Shown: in pieces, positions 7,609 through 16,691 of the stretch
How positions within the stretch are numbered: position 1 is the first letter of the stretch
Layout of the letters: each line of letters starts with the position of its first letter
From: Nocardia grenadensis NBRC 108939
GTDB taxonomy: Bacteria > Actinomycetota > Actinomycetes > Mycobacteriales > Mycobacteriaceae
Assembly: GCF_001613445.1 (NCBI RefSeq)
Contig: NZ_BDCJ01000017.1
Span: forward strand, 62,001 to 126,000
Reading direction: 5' to 3'
DNA: 64,000 nt
Translations under genes and position numbers: made by a program
Notes under the pieces: model-generated
Seen by the model: the letters and a program-made list of their open reading frames with translations, nothing else
What the model was told of the DNA's origin: nothing
The model's database searches: none

Positions 7609-8970
7609 TCACCCCCCGAACATCAGCTGCGAGACCGCATAGATCGCCAACCCCGCCAAACTGCCGACGACCGTGCCGTTGATCCGGATGAACTGCAGGT
7701 CACGCCCCACCTGGACTTCGATCTTCTTGCTGGCTTCCTCCGCGTCCCAGCGGGCGACCGTATCGCTGACGATGGTGGCGATCTCGTCGGCGTAGTTGGC
7801 CGCCAGGTAGCGGGCGCCGCGCTCGATCCAGCCGTCTACCTTGGCCCGGGTCTCGGTGTCGTCACGCAGGCGTTCGCCGAGTTGCTGCACGTTTTCGGCG
7901 ACCTTGCGGCGTAGCGTGCTGTTCGGGTCGTCGGCGGATTCGAGGATCAGGCGTTTGGCAGCCCGCCAGGTGGCCTCGGCGAGGCCGGTGATCTCCTCCC
8001 GGCCCATGATCTCGGTTTTGATCCGCTCGGCCTTGGCGATCATCATCTCGTCGTGCTGCAGGTCGCGGGCGAAATCCTCCAGGAAACGGTTGGCGGCCAA
8101 CCGGACCTCGTGATCGGGGGTGGAGCGCACCTTCCAGGTGAATTCGACCAGCTCCCGGTACACCTTCTCCGACAGCAGGACGTTCACGAATTTCGGCGCC
8201 CACTGCGGCGCCTCACCGTTGACGATCCGGTCGATCGTCTCCTGGCTGCCGAGCGCCCACTGGTGGGCGCGTTCGGCGAGCAGATCGAGCAGCGGCAGTT
8301 GCCGGTTGTCGGCCAGCAGTTCGGCGAGGACACGACCGATCGGCGGACCCCACAGGGGTTCGGCGATCCGTTTGACGATGGTGTTGTCGATGACCTGTTC
8401 GACATCCTCATCGCGCAGCACCCCCACGACCGCGCGCAGAATCGTCGAACTCTCGTCGGCCACCCGGGCCGCGTTACCGGGCGCGGCCATCCAGCGCCCG
8501 ATCCGCCACGGGATCTGCGCGGTGTTCACCTTGGTGGTGACCACCTCCGGGGACAGGAAGTTGGTGCCCACGAAATTGCCGAGGCTGGCCCCGAGCTGAT
8601 CCTTCTTCCGGCGGATGATCGCGGTGTGCGGAATCGGCAATCCCAGCGGATGCCGGAACAGCGCCGTCACCGCGAACCAGTCGGCCAGCGCTCCGACCAT
8701 CCCCGCCTCGGAGGCCGCCCGCACGTAACCGACCCAGTCGCCGGCGCCGCCGCGCGACTCCAGCCACCGGCACACCAGGTAGATCGCCGTGGCCACGGCC
8801 AGCAAGCCGGTGGCGACGGCTTTCATCCGCCACAGGTCACGTCGTTTGGCCGCGTCATCGGTGAGGGTCGCGAACACACCCGGCGGTTCCGCCTGCCCGC
8901 CGGGGGCGGTCGTCCCGGGAGCGGAATCGAGCACCGCACTGCTACCGGTCGGTTTCTGCATACTCCCCAT
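7609..8970 (-). CDS. DUF445 family membrane-associated protein
   Basis: A 453-residue DUF445 protein (YjiN-like; Rv0473 is the mycobacterial neighbour of the hbhA locus). It has a hydrophobic segment at about residues 50-66, the family motif around EAGMVGALADWFAVTALFRHPLG (about 90-112), a long helical middle and a hydrophobic C-terminal anchor (NGTVVGSLAGLAIYAVSQL). Function in the family is unknown. Starts at 8970 or 8961 (two nearby ATGs). A copy of the hairpin repeat begins right upstream of the start, so its promoter must lie within or beyond that repeat. Confidence 0.9.
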   Translation of the reverse strand: MGSMQKPTGSSAVLDSAPGTTAPGGQAEPPGVFATLTDDAAKRRDLWRMKAVATGLLAVATAIYLVCRWLESRGGAGDWVGYVRAASEAGMVGALADWFAVTALFRHPLGLPIPHTAIIRRKKDQLGASLGNFVGTNFLSPEVVTTKVNTAQIPWRIGRWMAAPGNAARVADESSTILRAVVGVLRDEDVEQVIDNTIVKRIAEPLWGPPIGRVLAELLADNRQLPLLDLLAERAHQWALGSQETIDRIVNGEAPQWAPKFVNVLLSEKVYRELVEFTWKVRSTPDHEVRLAANRFLEDFARDLQHDEMMIAKAERIKTEIMGREEITGLAEATWRAAKRLILESADDPNSTLRRKVAENVQQLGERLRDDTETRAKVDGWIERGARYLAANYADEIATIVSDTVARWDAEEASKKIEVQVGRDLQFIRINGTVVGSLAGLAIYAVSQLMFGG

Positions 8971-8971
8971 T

Positions 8972-9160
8972 CTGCTGTGTTTATCGGCGGCGCCTTCGGC
9001 GCCGCGGGGTCGAGGCCCCCTTGGTCCCGCCGTTCAGGCCTCGAGACTCGCGGCTTCGCCGCATGCGATGTGTGGTGGGCCGTCCATAGAGGGCGACCGT
9101 TGAGCACCTCCCGCCAAGGGCGGGACGGGCCTCGACCCTTTCAGAGCCTCGTAAGACTCG
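8972..9160. repeat. Hairpin repeat family, copy A2
   Basis: Starts TCTGCTGTGTTTATCGGC with a GGCGCCTTCGGCGCC hairpin, carries GGGTCGAGGCCC and GGGCCTCGACCC outer arms, a GTCCCGCC...GGCGGGAC inner pairing, the conserved GGTGGGCCGTCCATAG core, and ends CTCGTAAGACTCG. It abuts the start of the DUF445 gene. Confidence 0.85.
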
Positions 9161-9618
9161 GCACCGATGGGGTCGGTCGGATAGCCGAGGTCCGGCCGGC
9201 CCGGCACGGTAGCCGATACGGCCGCGCCCGAGACCTGGGCCGCGCGATATCCGGCGGGAGTGGAAGTGCGTTCGGGGGGAGCGTGGACAGATGTGGGGCC
9301 GTCGGTTCTCGCGGGGAGCCGGCCTCCGGGTGGCTGCCGCGCGCGACCGGTCGATGGGGTGGGAGGTTCTCCGGTCGGGCTGGTTGCGCCGACGGCACTG
9401 CGCACACCGCAATGATTCCGTCCGCGAGCGGCCGCCCGCACACGCCCGCTGGACGCGCACGGGGAGAGTGTGGGATCTGCCGCACAGGAGCCAAACGAAC
9501 CACCCAGGTTGGGATGGGGCCTAGAGTGGAACGCACGTGAACCGTCCGGACCGAGGAGCCCACGCTGTCCACCGAAGACCTGCTCGATATCGGGACATCC
9601 GCCGATCGATCGGCGCCG
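9161..9618. other. Non-coding stretch upstream of the TetR gene
   Basis: About 460 bp with no convincing gene in any frame and no recognisable repeat. It must contain the TetR promoter and possibly that of the DUF445 gene. A GAGGAG Shine-Dalgarno lies at 9553-9558. Confidence 0.5.
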
Positions 9619-10305
9619 GTGCGTACCCCACGGACCGACGGGCGCAAGCGGCGCTGGCGCCAGCACAAGATCGACCGTCGTGAGGAACTCGTCGACGGCA
9701 CGCTCGCCGCGGTGCGCACCCGCGGCGGGAATGCCGGTATGGACGAGATCGCTGCCGAGATCGGTGTGTCCAAAACCGTCCTCTACCGCTACTTCTCCGA
9801 TAAGAACGACCTGGTCAACGCCGCGATGCAGCGGTTCATCGAGATCACCCTGATGCCGCGCGTCTACGGCGCGATCAGCCTCGACGCCGACGAGTACCAG
9901 CTGGTGCGGTCGGCGCTGGCCGAATACGTGGGTGCGGTCGACGAGGATCCCGAGGTGTACCGGTTCATCATGGGCACCGGTTCGGGCGATCCGTCGTCAC
10001 TGGCCGATTTCGAGAGGCTGTTCGCGGAGGTCGTCGCGGCCGCCATCACCGAACGCGGCAGCGCCCGCGGTATCGAGACCGAGGGGGTGATGCTGTGGTC
10101 CTATGTGCTGGTCGGCGGTATCCAGCTCGCGACCCACTGGTGGACCACCCATAAGACGCTGCCCCGCGAAGAGGTCATCGACTACCTCACGATGATGGTG
10201 TGGAGTGCCATCGAGGGCATGGCGCGGGCCGGTGGCTCGCGGATCAAGTTCGCCGAACAGGAGCATGTGCTGCCCCCGGTCTCCCCCGACGACCAGGCCG
10301 TCTGA
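9619..10305 (+). CDS. TetR-family transcriptional regulator (Rv0472c-like)
   Basis: A 228-residue TetR regulator: N-terminal helix-turn-helix with IAAEIGVSKTVLYRYFSDK (about residues 45-63), then a helical ligand-binding domain. The GTG at 9619 is used conservatively, but it has no good ribosome-binding site. An in-frame CTG at 9565 follows GAGGAG with 6 bp spacing and would add 18 residues; the frame is closed by a stop at 9538. Location next to the DUF445 gene matches Rv0472c/Rv0473. Target genes are unknown; the flanking DUF445 gene and the ABC1 kinase are candidates. Confidence 0.88.
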   Translation: MRTPRTDGRKRRWRQHKIDRREELVDGTLAAVRTRGGNAGMDEIAAEIGVSKTVLYRYFSDKNDLVNAAMQRFIEITLMPRVYGAISLDADEYQLVRSALAEYVGAVDEDPEVYRFIMGTGSGDPSSLADFERLFAEVVAAAITERGSARGIETEGVMLWSYVLVGGIQLATHWWTTHKTLPREEVIDYLTMMVWSAIEGMARAGGSRIKFAEQEHVLPPVSPDDQAV

Positions 10306-10432
10306 GCCGGTGGGCTCGCCTGGCTCGACAACCCGGCCGGGTTGGCTAGTCTGATTGCCGTGCGGTGACGAAGAACCGGCTGTGTTCTTCTGTCCTCGTA
10401 GGCGCGGCGTCGGCACCAACGGAGGTTCCTCG

Positions 10433-11836
10433 ATGGCGAAACAAGTGCCGACATCCCGGCTGGCCCGCGGTACCAAGCTGGGTGCGGTGGCGGCCGGCTC
10501 GATGATGCGCAAACAACGCGCCCGGCTCTCGATGCGCGGCCGGTCCGAGGCCGTACGGGCCCGGATGGCCGAGGAGTCGATCCTCCGCAGTACCGAACAG
10601 CTGGTCATGGTGCTGGGCACCATGAAGGGCGTGGCCATGAAACTGGGCCAGATGATGTCGGTACTCGATCTGGACCTGGTGCCACCGGAGCACCGGGAAC
10701 GGTTCCAGAAACGACTCGCGGTACTGCGCAATGCCGCGCCCTCGGTGTCCTTCGAGGCCATGCGCGCGGTGATCGAAGAGGACTACGGGCAGCAGCTGGA
10801 CGCGGTGTTCGCCGAATTCGAGCCCGAGGCCATCGCGGCGGCCTCCATCGGGCAGGTTTACCTCGCCCGGTTGCACGACGGCCGCCAGGTCGCGGTGAAG
10901 GTGCAGTATCCGGGCATCGATACGGCGGTCCGGGCGGATCTGAAGAACCTGAACATGTTCCGGCGGGTCCTGCAGTCGGCGATGCCGTGGGTCACTCCGG
11001 CAGTCCTCGACGAACTGCGACTGAACATGGAGGCCGAGCTCGACTATCACATCGAGGCCGAAACCCAGCGTGATATCGCGGCGCTCTACGCCGACCACCC
11101 GTTCGTCGTGATCCCGCGGCCGGTCCTCGAACACAGCACCAGACGGGTCCTGGTCACCGAATATCTGGCAGGTACCGCGTTCGAGGACATCCGCCGGATG
11201 CCGCAACCCGAACGCGACCGGGTCGGCGAGATCATCTACCGCTTCTATGTGGGGTCGCTGTTCGATTTCAACGAGTTCTGCGGCGACCCGCACCCGGGTA
11301 ATGTGCTGCTCGCCGCGGACGGCCGGGTCGGATTCCTCGATTTCGGGCTGTTCAACCGGATGGATCCCGAACATGTCCGCTTCGAGGCCATCTGTCTGTG
11401 CGCGGCCGCCGAGGACCGCGGCGCGGATCTGCGTGAACTGATGATCCAGCGCGGGGTCATCGATTCGGCAGACGAGATCGGGGTCGAGGAATGCCTGGAG
11501 TATGTGCTCTCGGCGTCGGAATGGTGCCTGGTGGACCAGGAACTCACCATTACCCCGGAACTGGCCAGTGGCGCGTTCCTGCTGGCGGTGGACCCGCGGT
11601 CCAGTGAGTTCTCCGGGATGAAACAACAGAATCTGCCGCCGGAGCATCTGTTCTCGCGGCGGGCCGATTTCCTGACCTTCGGCATGCTGGGTCAGCTCGA
11701 GGCGACCGCCAATTGGCATCGCATCGCCCGGGAATGGTTGTACGGCGAGGAGCCGGTCACCGAACTCGGGCGCCTCCATCGACAGTGGCTGGCGGGACGC
11801 CGGCCGGCCAAACGCGGTAAGCGGCGCACGGGTTAG
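10433..11836 (+). CDS. ABC1/AarF-family atypical kinase
   Basis: A 467-residue UbiB/ADCK-type protein kinase-like enzyme. It carries the family-defining KxGQ motif (MKLGQMMS, about 69-76), the alanine-rich nucleotide loop AAASIGQVY, the ATP lysine in VAVKVQYPG, the catalytic region DPHPGNVLL and the metal-binding FLDFGL. These are the hallmarks of the family that supports isoprenoid lipid biology in other organisms; the role here is not known. The ATG at 10433 has GGAGG upstream and is preferred over a longer start. The next gene begins 34 bp downstream. Confidence 0.92.
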   Translation: MAKQVPTSRLARGTKLGAVAAGSMMRKQRARLSMRGRSEAVRARMAEESILRSTEQLVMVLGTMKGVAMKLGQMMSVLDLDLVPPEHRERFQKRLAVLRNAAPSVSFEAMRAVIEEDYGQQLDAVFAEFEPEAIAAASIGQVYLARLHDGRQVAVKVQYPGIDTAVRADLKNLNMFRRVLQSAMPWVTPAVLDELRLNMEAELDYHIEAETQRDIAALYADHPFVVIPRPVLEHSTRRVLVTEYLAGTAFEDIRRMPQPERDRVGEIIYRFYVGSLFDFNEFCGDPHPGNVLLAADGRVGFLDFGLFNRMDPEHVRFEAICLCAAAEDRGADLRELMIQRGVIDSADEIGVEECLEYVLSASEWCLVDQELTITPELASGAFLLAVDPRSSEFSGMKQQNLPPEHLFSRRADFLTFGMLGQLEATANWHRIAREWLYGEEPVTELGRLHRQWLAGRRPAKRGKRRTG

Positions 11837-11870
11837 CCGCGGTACCGGACATATCCAAGGGGTTCTATCC

Positions 11871-13112
11871 ATGACCGACACTCGCGAATTCGACCTGATC
11901 GTCTTCGGCGCCACCGGATTCGTCGGCAAGCTCACCGCCGGGTACCTGCTGGGCGCGGCGCCGGCCGGGGCGCGGATCGCGCTGGCCGGACGTTCGGCGG
12001 ACAAACTCGCCGCGGTCCGCGACGAGATCGGGGCCGCGGACTGGGGTCTGGTGGTGGCCGATACCACCGATCAGGAGTCGATGGATGCCCTCGCCGCCCG
12101 CACCACCGCGGTCATCACTACGGTCGGCCCGTATCTGCGCTACGGGATGCCGATGGTCGCGGCCTGCGCGAAGGCCGGAACCCACTACGCGGATCTCACC
12201 GGTGAACCGCTGTTCATCCGCGACGCCATCGACACCTACCACGACGAGGCCGCGCGCACGGGCGCCAAGATAGTGAACTCGTGCGGCTACGACTCCGTCC
12301 CTTCGGATCTGAGCGTCTACCAGCTCTATCGGCGAACGATCGCGGACAACACCGGTGAGCTCGGTGACACCACCCTGGTCGCGACCCTGCGCGGCGGGGT
12401 CAGCGGCGGCACCATCGACTCCGGCCGGGCGATGATGGAGGCCGTCGCGGCGGACAGATCCAAGGGCGCGGTGCTCAGCCACCCCTATTCGCTGAGTCCC
12501 GACAGCTCTATGGACCCCGAGGTGGGCCGCCAGTCCGACCTCACCCTGCAGCGGGGACGCGAGATCGATCCGAGTCTGGACGGCTGGGTCGGCACCTTTG
12601 TCATGGCCTCGCACAACACCAAGATCGTGCGCCGGAGCAACGGCCTGCTCGGCTGGGTGTACGGCAAGAATTTCCGCTACCGCGAGACCATGGGCGCCGG
12701 GAATTCGGCGCTGGCTCCGGTGATCGCGGCCGGTATCTCCGGCGGTGTGGTCGCCGGGATGGCCGTCGGCGGGCTGCTGTCCCGGTTCGGCGCCGGTCGC
12801 GCGGTGCTCGACCGGGTGCTGCCCGCACCGGGCACCGGTCCCAGCGAGGCCACCCGGGAAAGCGGCTGGTTCCGCATGCGCACCTACACCCGCACTTCCT
12901 CCGGCGCCCGGTATCGCGCCGATTTCGCCGGTCTCGGCGACCCCGGGTACAAGGCGACCGCGGTCATGCTCGGCGAGAGCGGTCTCGCACTGGCCTTCGA
13001 CGACAAGCCCGAACTCGCCGGTGTACTGACGCCCGCCGCGGCCATGGGCGACGCGCTGACCGCACGGCTGCGCGCGGCCGGGATGACGATCGATGTCGAG
13101 CCGCTGGGATGA
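11871..13112 (+). CDS. Saccharopine-dehydrogenase-like NAD(P)-binding protein (trans-acting enoyl reductase family)
   Basis: A 413-residue protein with the N-terminal Rossmann motif VFGATGFVGKLTAGYL (about 11-26) and the diagnostic SCGYDSVPSDLSVY segment of the mycobacterial family that includes Rv2449c and the trans-acting enoyl reductase Rv2953. Rv2953 acts with polyketide synthases in phenolic glycolipid synthesis; this protein could reduce a polyketide or lipid intermediate, but no PKS is in the window, so that is inference. Its stop overlaps the next methyltransferase start (ATGA), indicating coupling. Confidence 0.88.
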   Translation: MTDTREFDLIVFGATGFVGKLTAGYLLGAAPAGARIALAGRSADKLAAVRDEIGAADWGLVVADTTDQESMDALAARTTAVITTVGPYLRYGMPMVAACAKAGTHYADLTGEPLFIRDAIDTYHDEAARTGAKIVNSCGYDSVPSDLSVYQLYRRTIADNTGELGDTTLVATLRGGVSGGTIDSGRAMMEAVAADRSKGAVLSHPYSLSPDSSMDPEVGRQSDLTLQRGREIDPSLDGWVGTFVMASHNTKIVRRSNGLLGWVYGKNFRYRETMGAGNSALAPVIAAGISGGVVAGMAVGGLLSRFGAGRAVLDRVLPAPGTGPSEATRESGWFRMRTYTRTSSGARYRADFAGLGDPGYKATAVMLGESGLALAFDDKPELAGVLTPAAAMGDALTARLRAAGMTIDVEPLG

Positions 13113-13786
13113 ACCTCGCCCGGCGCACCATGAACGCCCCGGCGCTGGCGGCGGTCTACGAAAAGATCTGGCGGCCCACGGTGTTCTATCTGGCCACCGG
13201 CCGCACCACCGCCGCCGATCGCCGGTTCGCGGTGGAGTCGCTGCACCTCGACAGGTCACGGCGGGTCCTGGACATCGCCTGCGGACCGGGTAATTTCACC
13301 CGTTTCCTGAGCGAGCACGTACCTGCGGACGGGTACGTCACGGGGATCGACTATTCGCCGCCCATGCTGGCGCGCGCCCGCGCCGACAATGCCGGGCCGC
13401 GCGCCGGATACGTACGCGGCGATGCGCGCTATCTGCCGTTCGCCGACGAGACCTTCGACGCGGTCTGCTGTTTCGGCGCGCTGTACCTCATTCCCGATCC
13501 GCTGGTCGCGGCCAGGGAGATGGTCCGGGTACTAGCACCCGGCGGCCGGATCGCCGTCACCACCAGCCATCGTCGCGATAACGCGGTCGGCGAATTGACC
13601 CGGCTCACGGCGGGAGTGAGCGGACTGCGCATGTTCGGCGGCCGGACCTTCCCGGAGCTGTTCGCGACGGCCGGACTGGTCGATATCGAGCAGTCCGTAC
13701 ACCGCTTCTTCCAGTACGTGACCGCCACCCGGCCGGCCGCGGGTGCGGCGGGGCGCGCGGCCGACCGGTCGGCGACGTCGGTCTGA
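13109..13786 (+). CDS. Class I SAM-dependent methyltransferase
   Basis: A 225-residue methyltransferase of the UbiE/methyltransferase-11 type. SAM motif I is VLDIACGPGNFTRFL (about 53-67), the acidic residue sits in VTGIDYSPPMLARAR, and motif IV is EETFDAVCCFGALYLIPDP-like (actual FADETFDAVCCFG). Substrate unknown. It overlaps the preceding reductase-like gene by 4 bp, so both probably act on the same lipid or small molecule. Confidence 0.9.
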   Translation: MNLARRTMNAPALAAVYEKIWRPTVFYLATGRTTAADRRFAVESLHLDRSRRVLDIACGPGNFTRFLSEHVPADGYVTGIDYSPPMLARARADNAGPRAGYVRGDARYLPFADETFDAVCCFGALYLIPDPLVAAREMVRVLAPGGRIAVTTSHRRDNAVGELTRLTAGVSGLRMFGGRTFPELFATAGLVDIEQSVHRFFQYVTATRPAAGAAGRAADRSATSV

Positions 13787-13967
13787 CGGATTCCACGCGA
13801 GAAGTGCCCGACCCGTTGCCACCCCGCGATACACTGCTGCCCGCGACCCGCCGCGCGTGCGCCAATTCACAGTCGAATCCCTATGACCGGCGGGTTTTCC
13901 ACCGCGTACACGGCTACTCGTCGGTAGAGTCGGCTGGCGTACCCACGGGCCGGAAGGGGGATTCCAG

Positions 13968-14387
13968 ATGTCGGTACCGGAGGTGGGGCAGCACACTGCT
14001 CGGCAGCTCTACGTCGCGGCCACGGCCGGCGGCGAAGACTCCTTCACCCTCGCCGAAGACGTGGCGCTGCGCCTTGCCCAGGCCTGCGACGCTCTCGTCG
14101 CGGATCTCGAAGCGGCGCGGGCCGGCGGCCACCGCATCGCCGAAGCCGGCGGCACCGCCGGTTTCCCCGATCTGCCCACCGGGCACGCCCTCGCCACGGG
14201 TTTCCGCGGTAAGGCAGTGCAGTACCTGGACACTCTCACCGCGCTCCAGGAGACGGCGCTCTACTTCAAAGCCGCATACCTTGCCGCCGGCGGCCGGCTC
14301 GCCGAGGCCGATCTCGCCAATCGCGCCGCTCTCGCTGTGGTGGCGGCGTATCCCGGCCTCGACCACGACGGGACCGGCCATGGCTGA
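13968..14387 (+). CDS. PE/EspC-like ESX substrate candidate
   Basis: A 139-residue, Ala-rich, all-helical protein without signal peptide. It is the first gene of a tightly overlapping trio ending in espG. A helical hairpin is predictable around FRGKAVQYLDTLTALQETALYF. I do not see a clear YxxxD/E export motif. Assignment as an ESX substrate rests on its position next to a WxG protein and an EspG homologue, so it is inference. The ATG at 13968 has an AAGGGGG ribosome-binding site. Confidence 0.6.
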   Translation: MSVPEVGQHTARQLYVAATAGGEDSFTLAEDVALRLAQACDALVADLEAARAGGHRIAEAGGTAGFPDLPTGHALATGFRGKAVQYLDTLTALQETALYFKAAYLAAGGRLAEADLANRAALAVVAAYPGLDHDGTGHG

Positions 14388-14955
14388 CCCCGCCGGCACC
14401 GATCCGCCCTATGCGCCCGAACGCGAATGTTTCGGCAGTTTCACCCATCAGGAGATCTGGGACCGGGTGCACGAGATACTCGATCCCGGTGCGCTCGCCG
14501 CCGCCGCCGCGGCGTGGCAGTCGAACGCGGACGCCGTCGCGGATGCCTTCGCCGCATTCACCGACGCCACCCGTCGCGAATTCGAGCGCTGGTCGGGACA
14601 TTCGGCGCATGCGGCCCGGCGGGCGACACAGGAATTCGTCGCAAGCGGTGACGAAACCCACGAGGTGTGCCGCGTCCTGCAACACCTCATGGAAGGCAAT
14701 ACCGAAGCGGCACAGACATTGCGGTCGGCGCTGGCCCCGCCGCAACCGTATCGGCCGCTCGCCGATCCGGCCGCCGAGGCCGTACACGGCGGCCGCCGCC
14801 GGATGGACCACGATATCGCCGCCGCCGCGGCCACCGCCGATGCGCAGGACGCGATGACCACCATCTACAACCCCACCCTCCCGGCTTCCGGTGACCGGAT
14901 ACCTCGGTTCCCCGATACGTCCACCGGTACCGGCGGCGGGAGCCCGGGCCGGTGA
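14380..14955 (+). CDS. WXG100/PPE-like ESX substrate candidate
   Basis: A 191-residue protein starting at the ATG at 14380, overlapping the preceding gene by 8 bp. The N-terminal 110 residues form a helix-turn-helix layout typical of WXG100/PPE N-domains: an Ala-rich helix (LDPGALAAAAAAWQSNADAV), a long second helix, and a WSG turn (FERWSGHSAHAARR) equivalent to the WxG motif. The C-terminal tail is Pro/Gly/Thr-rich. The WxG-like turn and EspG neighbour support a type VII secretion substrate; export is not shown. Confidence 0.65.
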   Translation: MADPAGTDPPYAPERECFGSFTHQEIWDRVHEILDPGALAAAAAAWQSNADAVADAFAAFTDATRREFERWSGHSAHAARRATQEFVASGDETHEVCRVLQHLMEGNTEAAQTLRSALAPPQPYRPLADPAAEAVHGGRRRMDHDIAAAAATADAQDAMTTIYNPTLPASGDRIPRFPDTSTGTGGGSPGR

Positions 14956-15692
14956 AGTGGATCCTGACCCCGGACGAGTTCAGCTACGTCTGGGCCAATG
15001 AGACAAGCCTGGACCGCCGGCCCTATCCGGTGAATCTGGCCCCGGCCAGCGTGGTGCGCACCGAATCCGAACTGGACGCGCTGCGATTACCACAGCGGTT
15101 CGCCAGACAGGCCGACCCGGATCTGGCAGCCGCGCTCATGCTCTGCGCCCGCCCGGACGCCACCGCAGTCACGATTTCCGGGGAGCGCCCGGCGCTCACC
15201 CGCAACGGCGACCAGCCGCATACCGAACAGATCCTCGGCTTCGCCGCCGTTATCGATCATCACGCCGCCGTCCTACACGCCACACCCACCAAGGTCACCG
15301 TTCACATGTGCCATGCCCGGGACCTCGGGGGCCGGCTTGTGCAGCTCATCGGTTCGGCCCGTCCCGGTACCCACGGCCCGTTCCACCAGCCCCAGGACGC
15401 GGTACTCACCGACGCCCCCCTGTCCACCCGCGACGGAGACGGAGACGCCGCCCGCTTCCGCGCGGCGCTACGCGAACCCGTCGACGCCCGCGGATTCATC
15501 ACCGTCACGGTGGCCCCGGACGAGCCCATGTCACCGCCCACCCTGCACCGCAGCTGGCTCGATATCCGTGACGACGGCCGCTATCTGCTCACCACCGCCG
15601 ACGTGCTGACCCTCGCACCGGTCAGCGATGCCGAGTTCGCCGACAACCTACAGAGCCTGGCCCGCATCCGCGGCAGCACTCCCGGACTGTGA
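14952..15692 (+). CDS. EspG-family ESX secretion chaperone
   Basis: A 246-residue EspG-like protein beginning with GTG at 14952 (overlap GTGA with the previous stop). Family features include the start WILTPDEFSYVWANE, a central LGFAAVIDHHAAVLHATP-like strand region, and the closing LTLAPVSDAEFADNLQSL. EspG proteins bind PE-PPE heterodimers and hand them to the type VII secretion machine. No EccB/C/D/E or MycP gene is in the window, so this is an orphan cassette that would have to use an ESX system encoded elsewhere. Confidence 0.8.
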   Translation: MKWILTPDEFSYVWANETSLDRRPYPVNLAPASVVRTESELDALRLPQRFARQADPDLAAALMLCARPDATAVTISGERPALTRNGDQPHTEQILGFAAVIDHHAAVLHATPTKVTVHMCHARDLGGRLVQLIGSARPGTHGPFHQPQDAVLTDAPLSTRDGDGDAARFRAALREPVDARGFITVTVAPDEPMSPPTLHRSWLDIRDDGRYLLTTADVLTLAPVSDAEFADNLQSLARIRGSTPGL

Positions 15693-15704
15693 TACGTCTG
15701 TCCG

Positions 15705-16550
15705 ATGTCCGAGCAATGGAAAACCCCCGCGAGCCGTGCGCTACGCGCAGACGGGCTGAGCATCACCGATATCGATACCTCCGCCCGGCCCGGGTTCGAC
15801 GGTCGCAAGAAGGACGGCGAATCACTGCTGGTCGAACGCGGCAAGGTACTGGCCGGCCTGCAGGAGAAGCTCTACGCCAATGGCCGCTCCGGGGACAACC
15901 GCAGTGTGCTGCTGGTCCTACAGGGCATGGACACCGCCGGCAAGGGCGGGATCGTGCGGCACGTCATCGGCTCGGTGGACCCACAGGGCGTCGATCACAC
16001 CGCCTTCGGCGTCCCGACCGAGGAGGAGAAACGGCACCACTTCCTGTGGCGGATCCGCAAAGCTCTGCCGCGCGGTGGGCAGCTGGGCGTGTTCGATCGC
16101 TCACACTACGAGGACGTGCTGGTCGCCCGAGTCCACGAACTCGTGCCGGAAGCGGTCTGGCAGCAGCGCTACACCGAGATCAACGATTTCGAACAGGAAC
16201 TGGCCGAGGCGGGAACGACACTGGTCAAGGTCGCGATGTTCATTTCGCTCGACGAACAGAAGAAAAGGCTGCGGCAGCGGCTGGAACGGCCGGACAAGTA
16301 CTGGAAGTTCAGCCCCGGCGATATCGACGAGCGCGCCTATTGGCCCGCCTACCAGCAGGCCTATCAGGACGTTCTGGACCGCACCTCCACCGGCTACGCG
16401 CCCTGGTATGTGCTGCCCTCCGACGCGAAATGGTATTCGCGCCTGGCCGTCACCGAACTGCTGATCGAAGCATTGGAGAAACTGGACCTGAGCTGGCCCC
16501 CGGCGAGTTTCGATCCCGCCGCCGAACTGCGCCGGCTCGACACAGCCTGA
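15705..16550 (+). CDS. ppk2: Polyphosphate kinase 2 family protein
   Basis: A 281-residue PPK2 enzyme, which transfers phosphate between polyphosphate and nucleotides. It shows the Walker A GMDTAGKGG (about 74-82), the Walker B/acidic DRSHYEDVL, and the lid arginine-rich run KKRLRQRLE. The length fits a one-domain PPK2; direction (NMP or NDP phosphorylation) cannot be told. It follows the EspG gene by 12 bp, so may be in the same transcript, though a functional link is not obvious. Confidence 0.92.
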   Translation: MSEQWKTPASRALRADGLSITDIDTSARPGFDGRKKDGESLLVERGKVLAGLQEKLYANGRSGDNRSVLLVLQGMDTAGKGGIVRHVIGSVDPQGVDHTAFGVPTEEEKRHHFLWRIRKALPRGGQLGVFDRSHYEDVLVARVHELVPEAVWQQRYTEINDFEQELAEAGTTLVKVAMFISLDEQKKRLRQRLERPDKYWKFSPGDIDERAYWPAYQQAYQDVLDRTSTGYAPWYVLPSDAKWYSRLAVTELLIEALEKLDLSWPPASFDPAAELRRLDTA

Positions 16551-16691
16551 CCGGCGCGGATCGGCCGGTTATGGAAACTCTCAGCAAGCCGGACAATGAT
16601 GGGCGGTGCGCGCCGGGCAGCCCGGCGCCCCCCGGCGAACCTCTGCGTGGCCGGGGCAGGTGAGGCGAGGGAAAGGCGTGGTGAACCCACG

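Noticed and set aside
8053..9540. A 495-codon plus-strand frame over DUF445 and the repeat
   Set aside because: Antisense to DUF445 and runs through a non-coding repeat; no domain.
10346..12067. A 573-codon minus-strand frame across the ABC1 kinase
   Set aside because: Shadow of the kinase gene, whose motifs are all on the plus strand.
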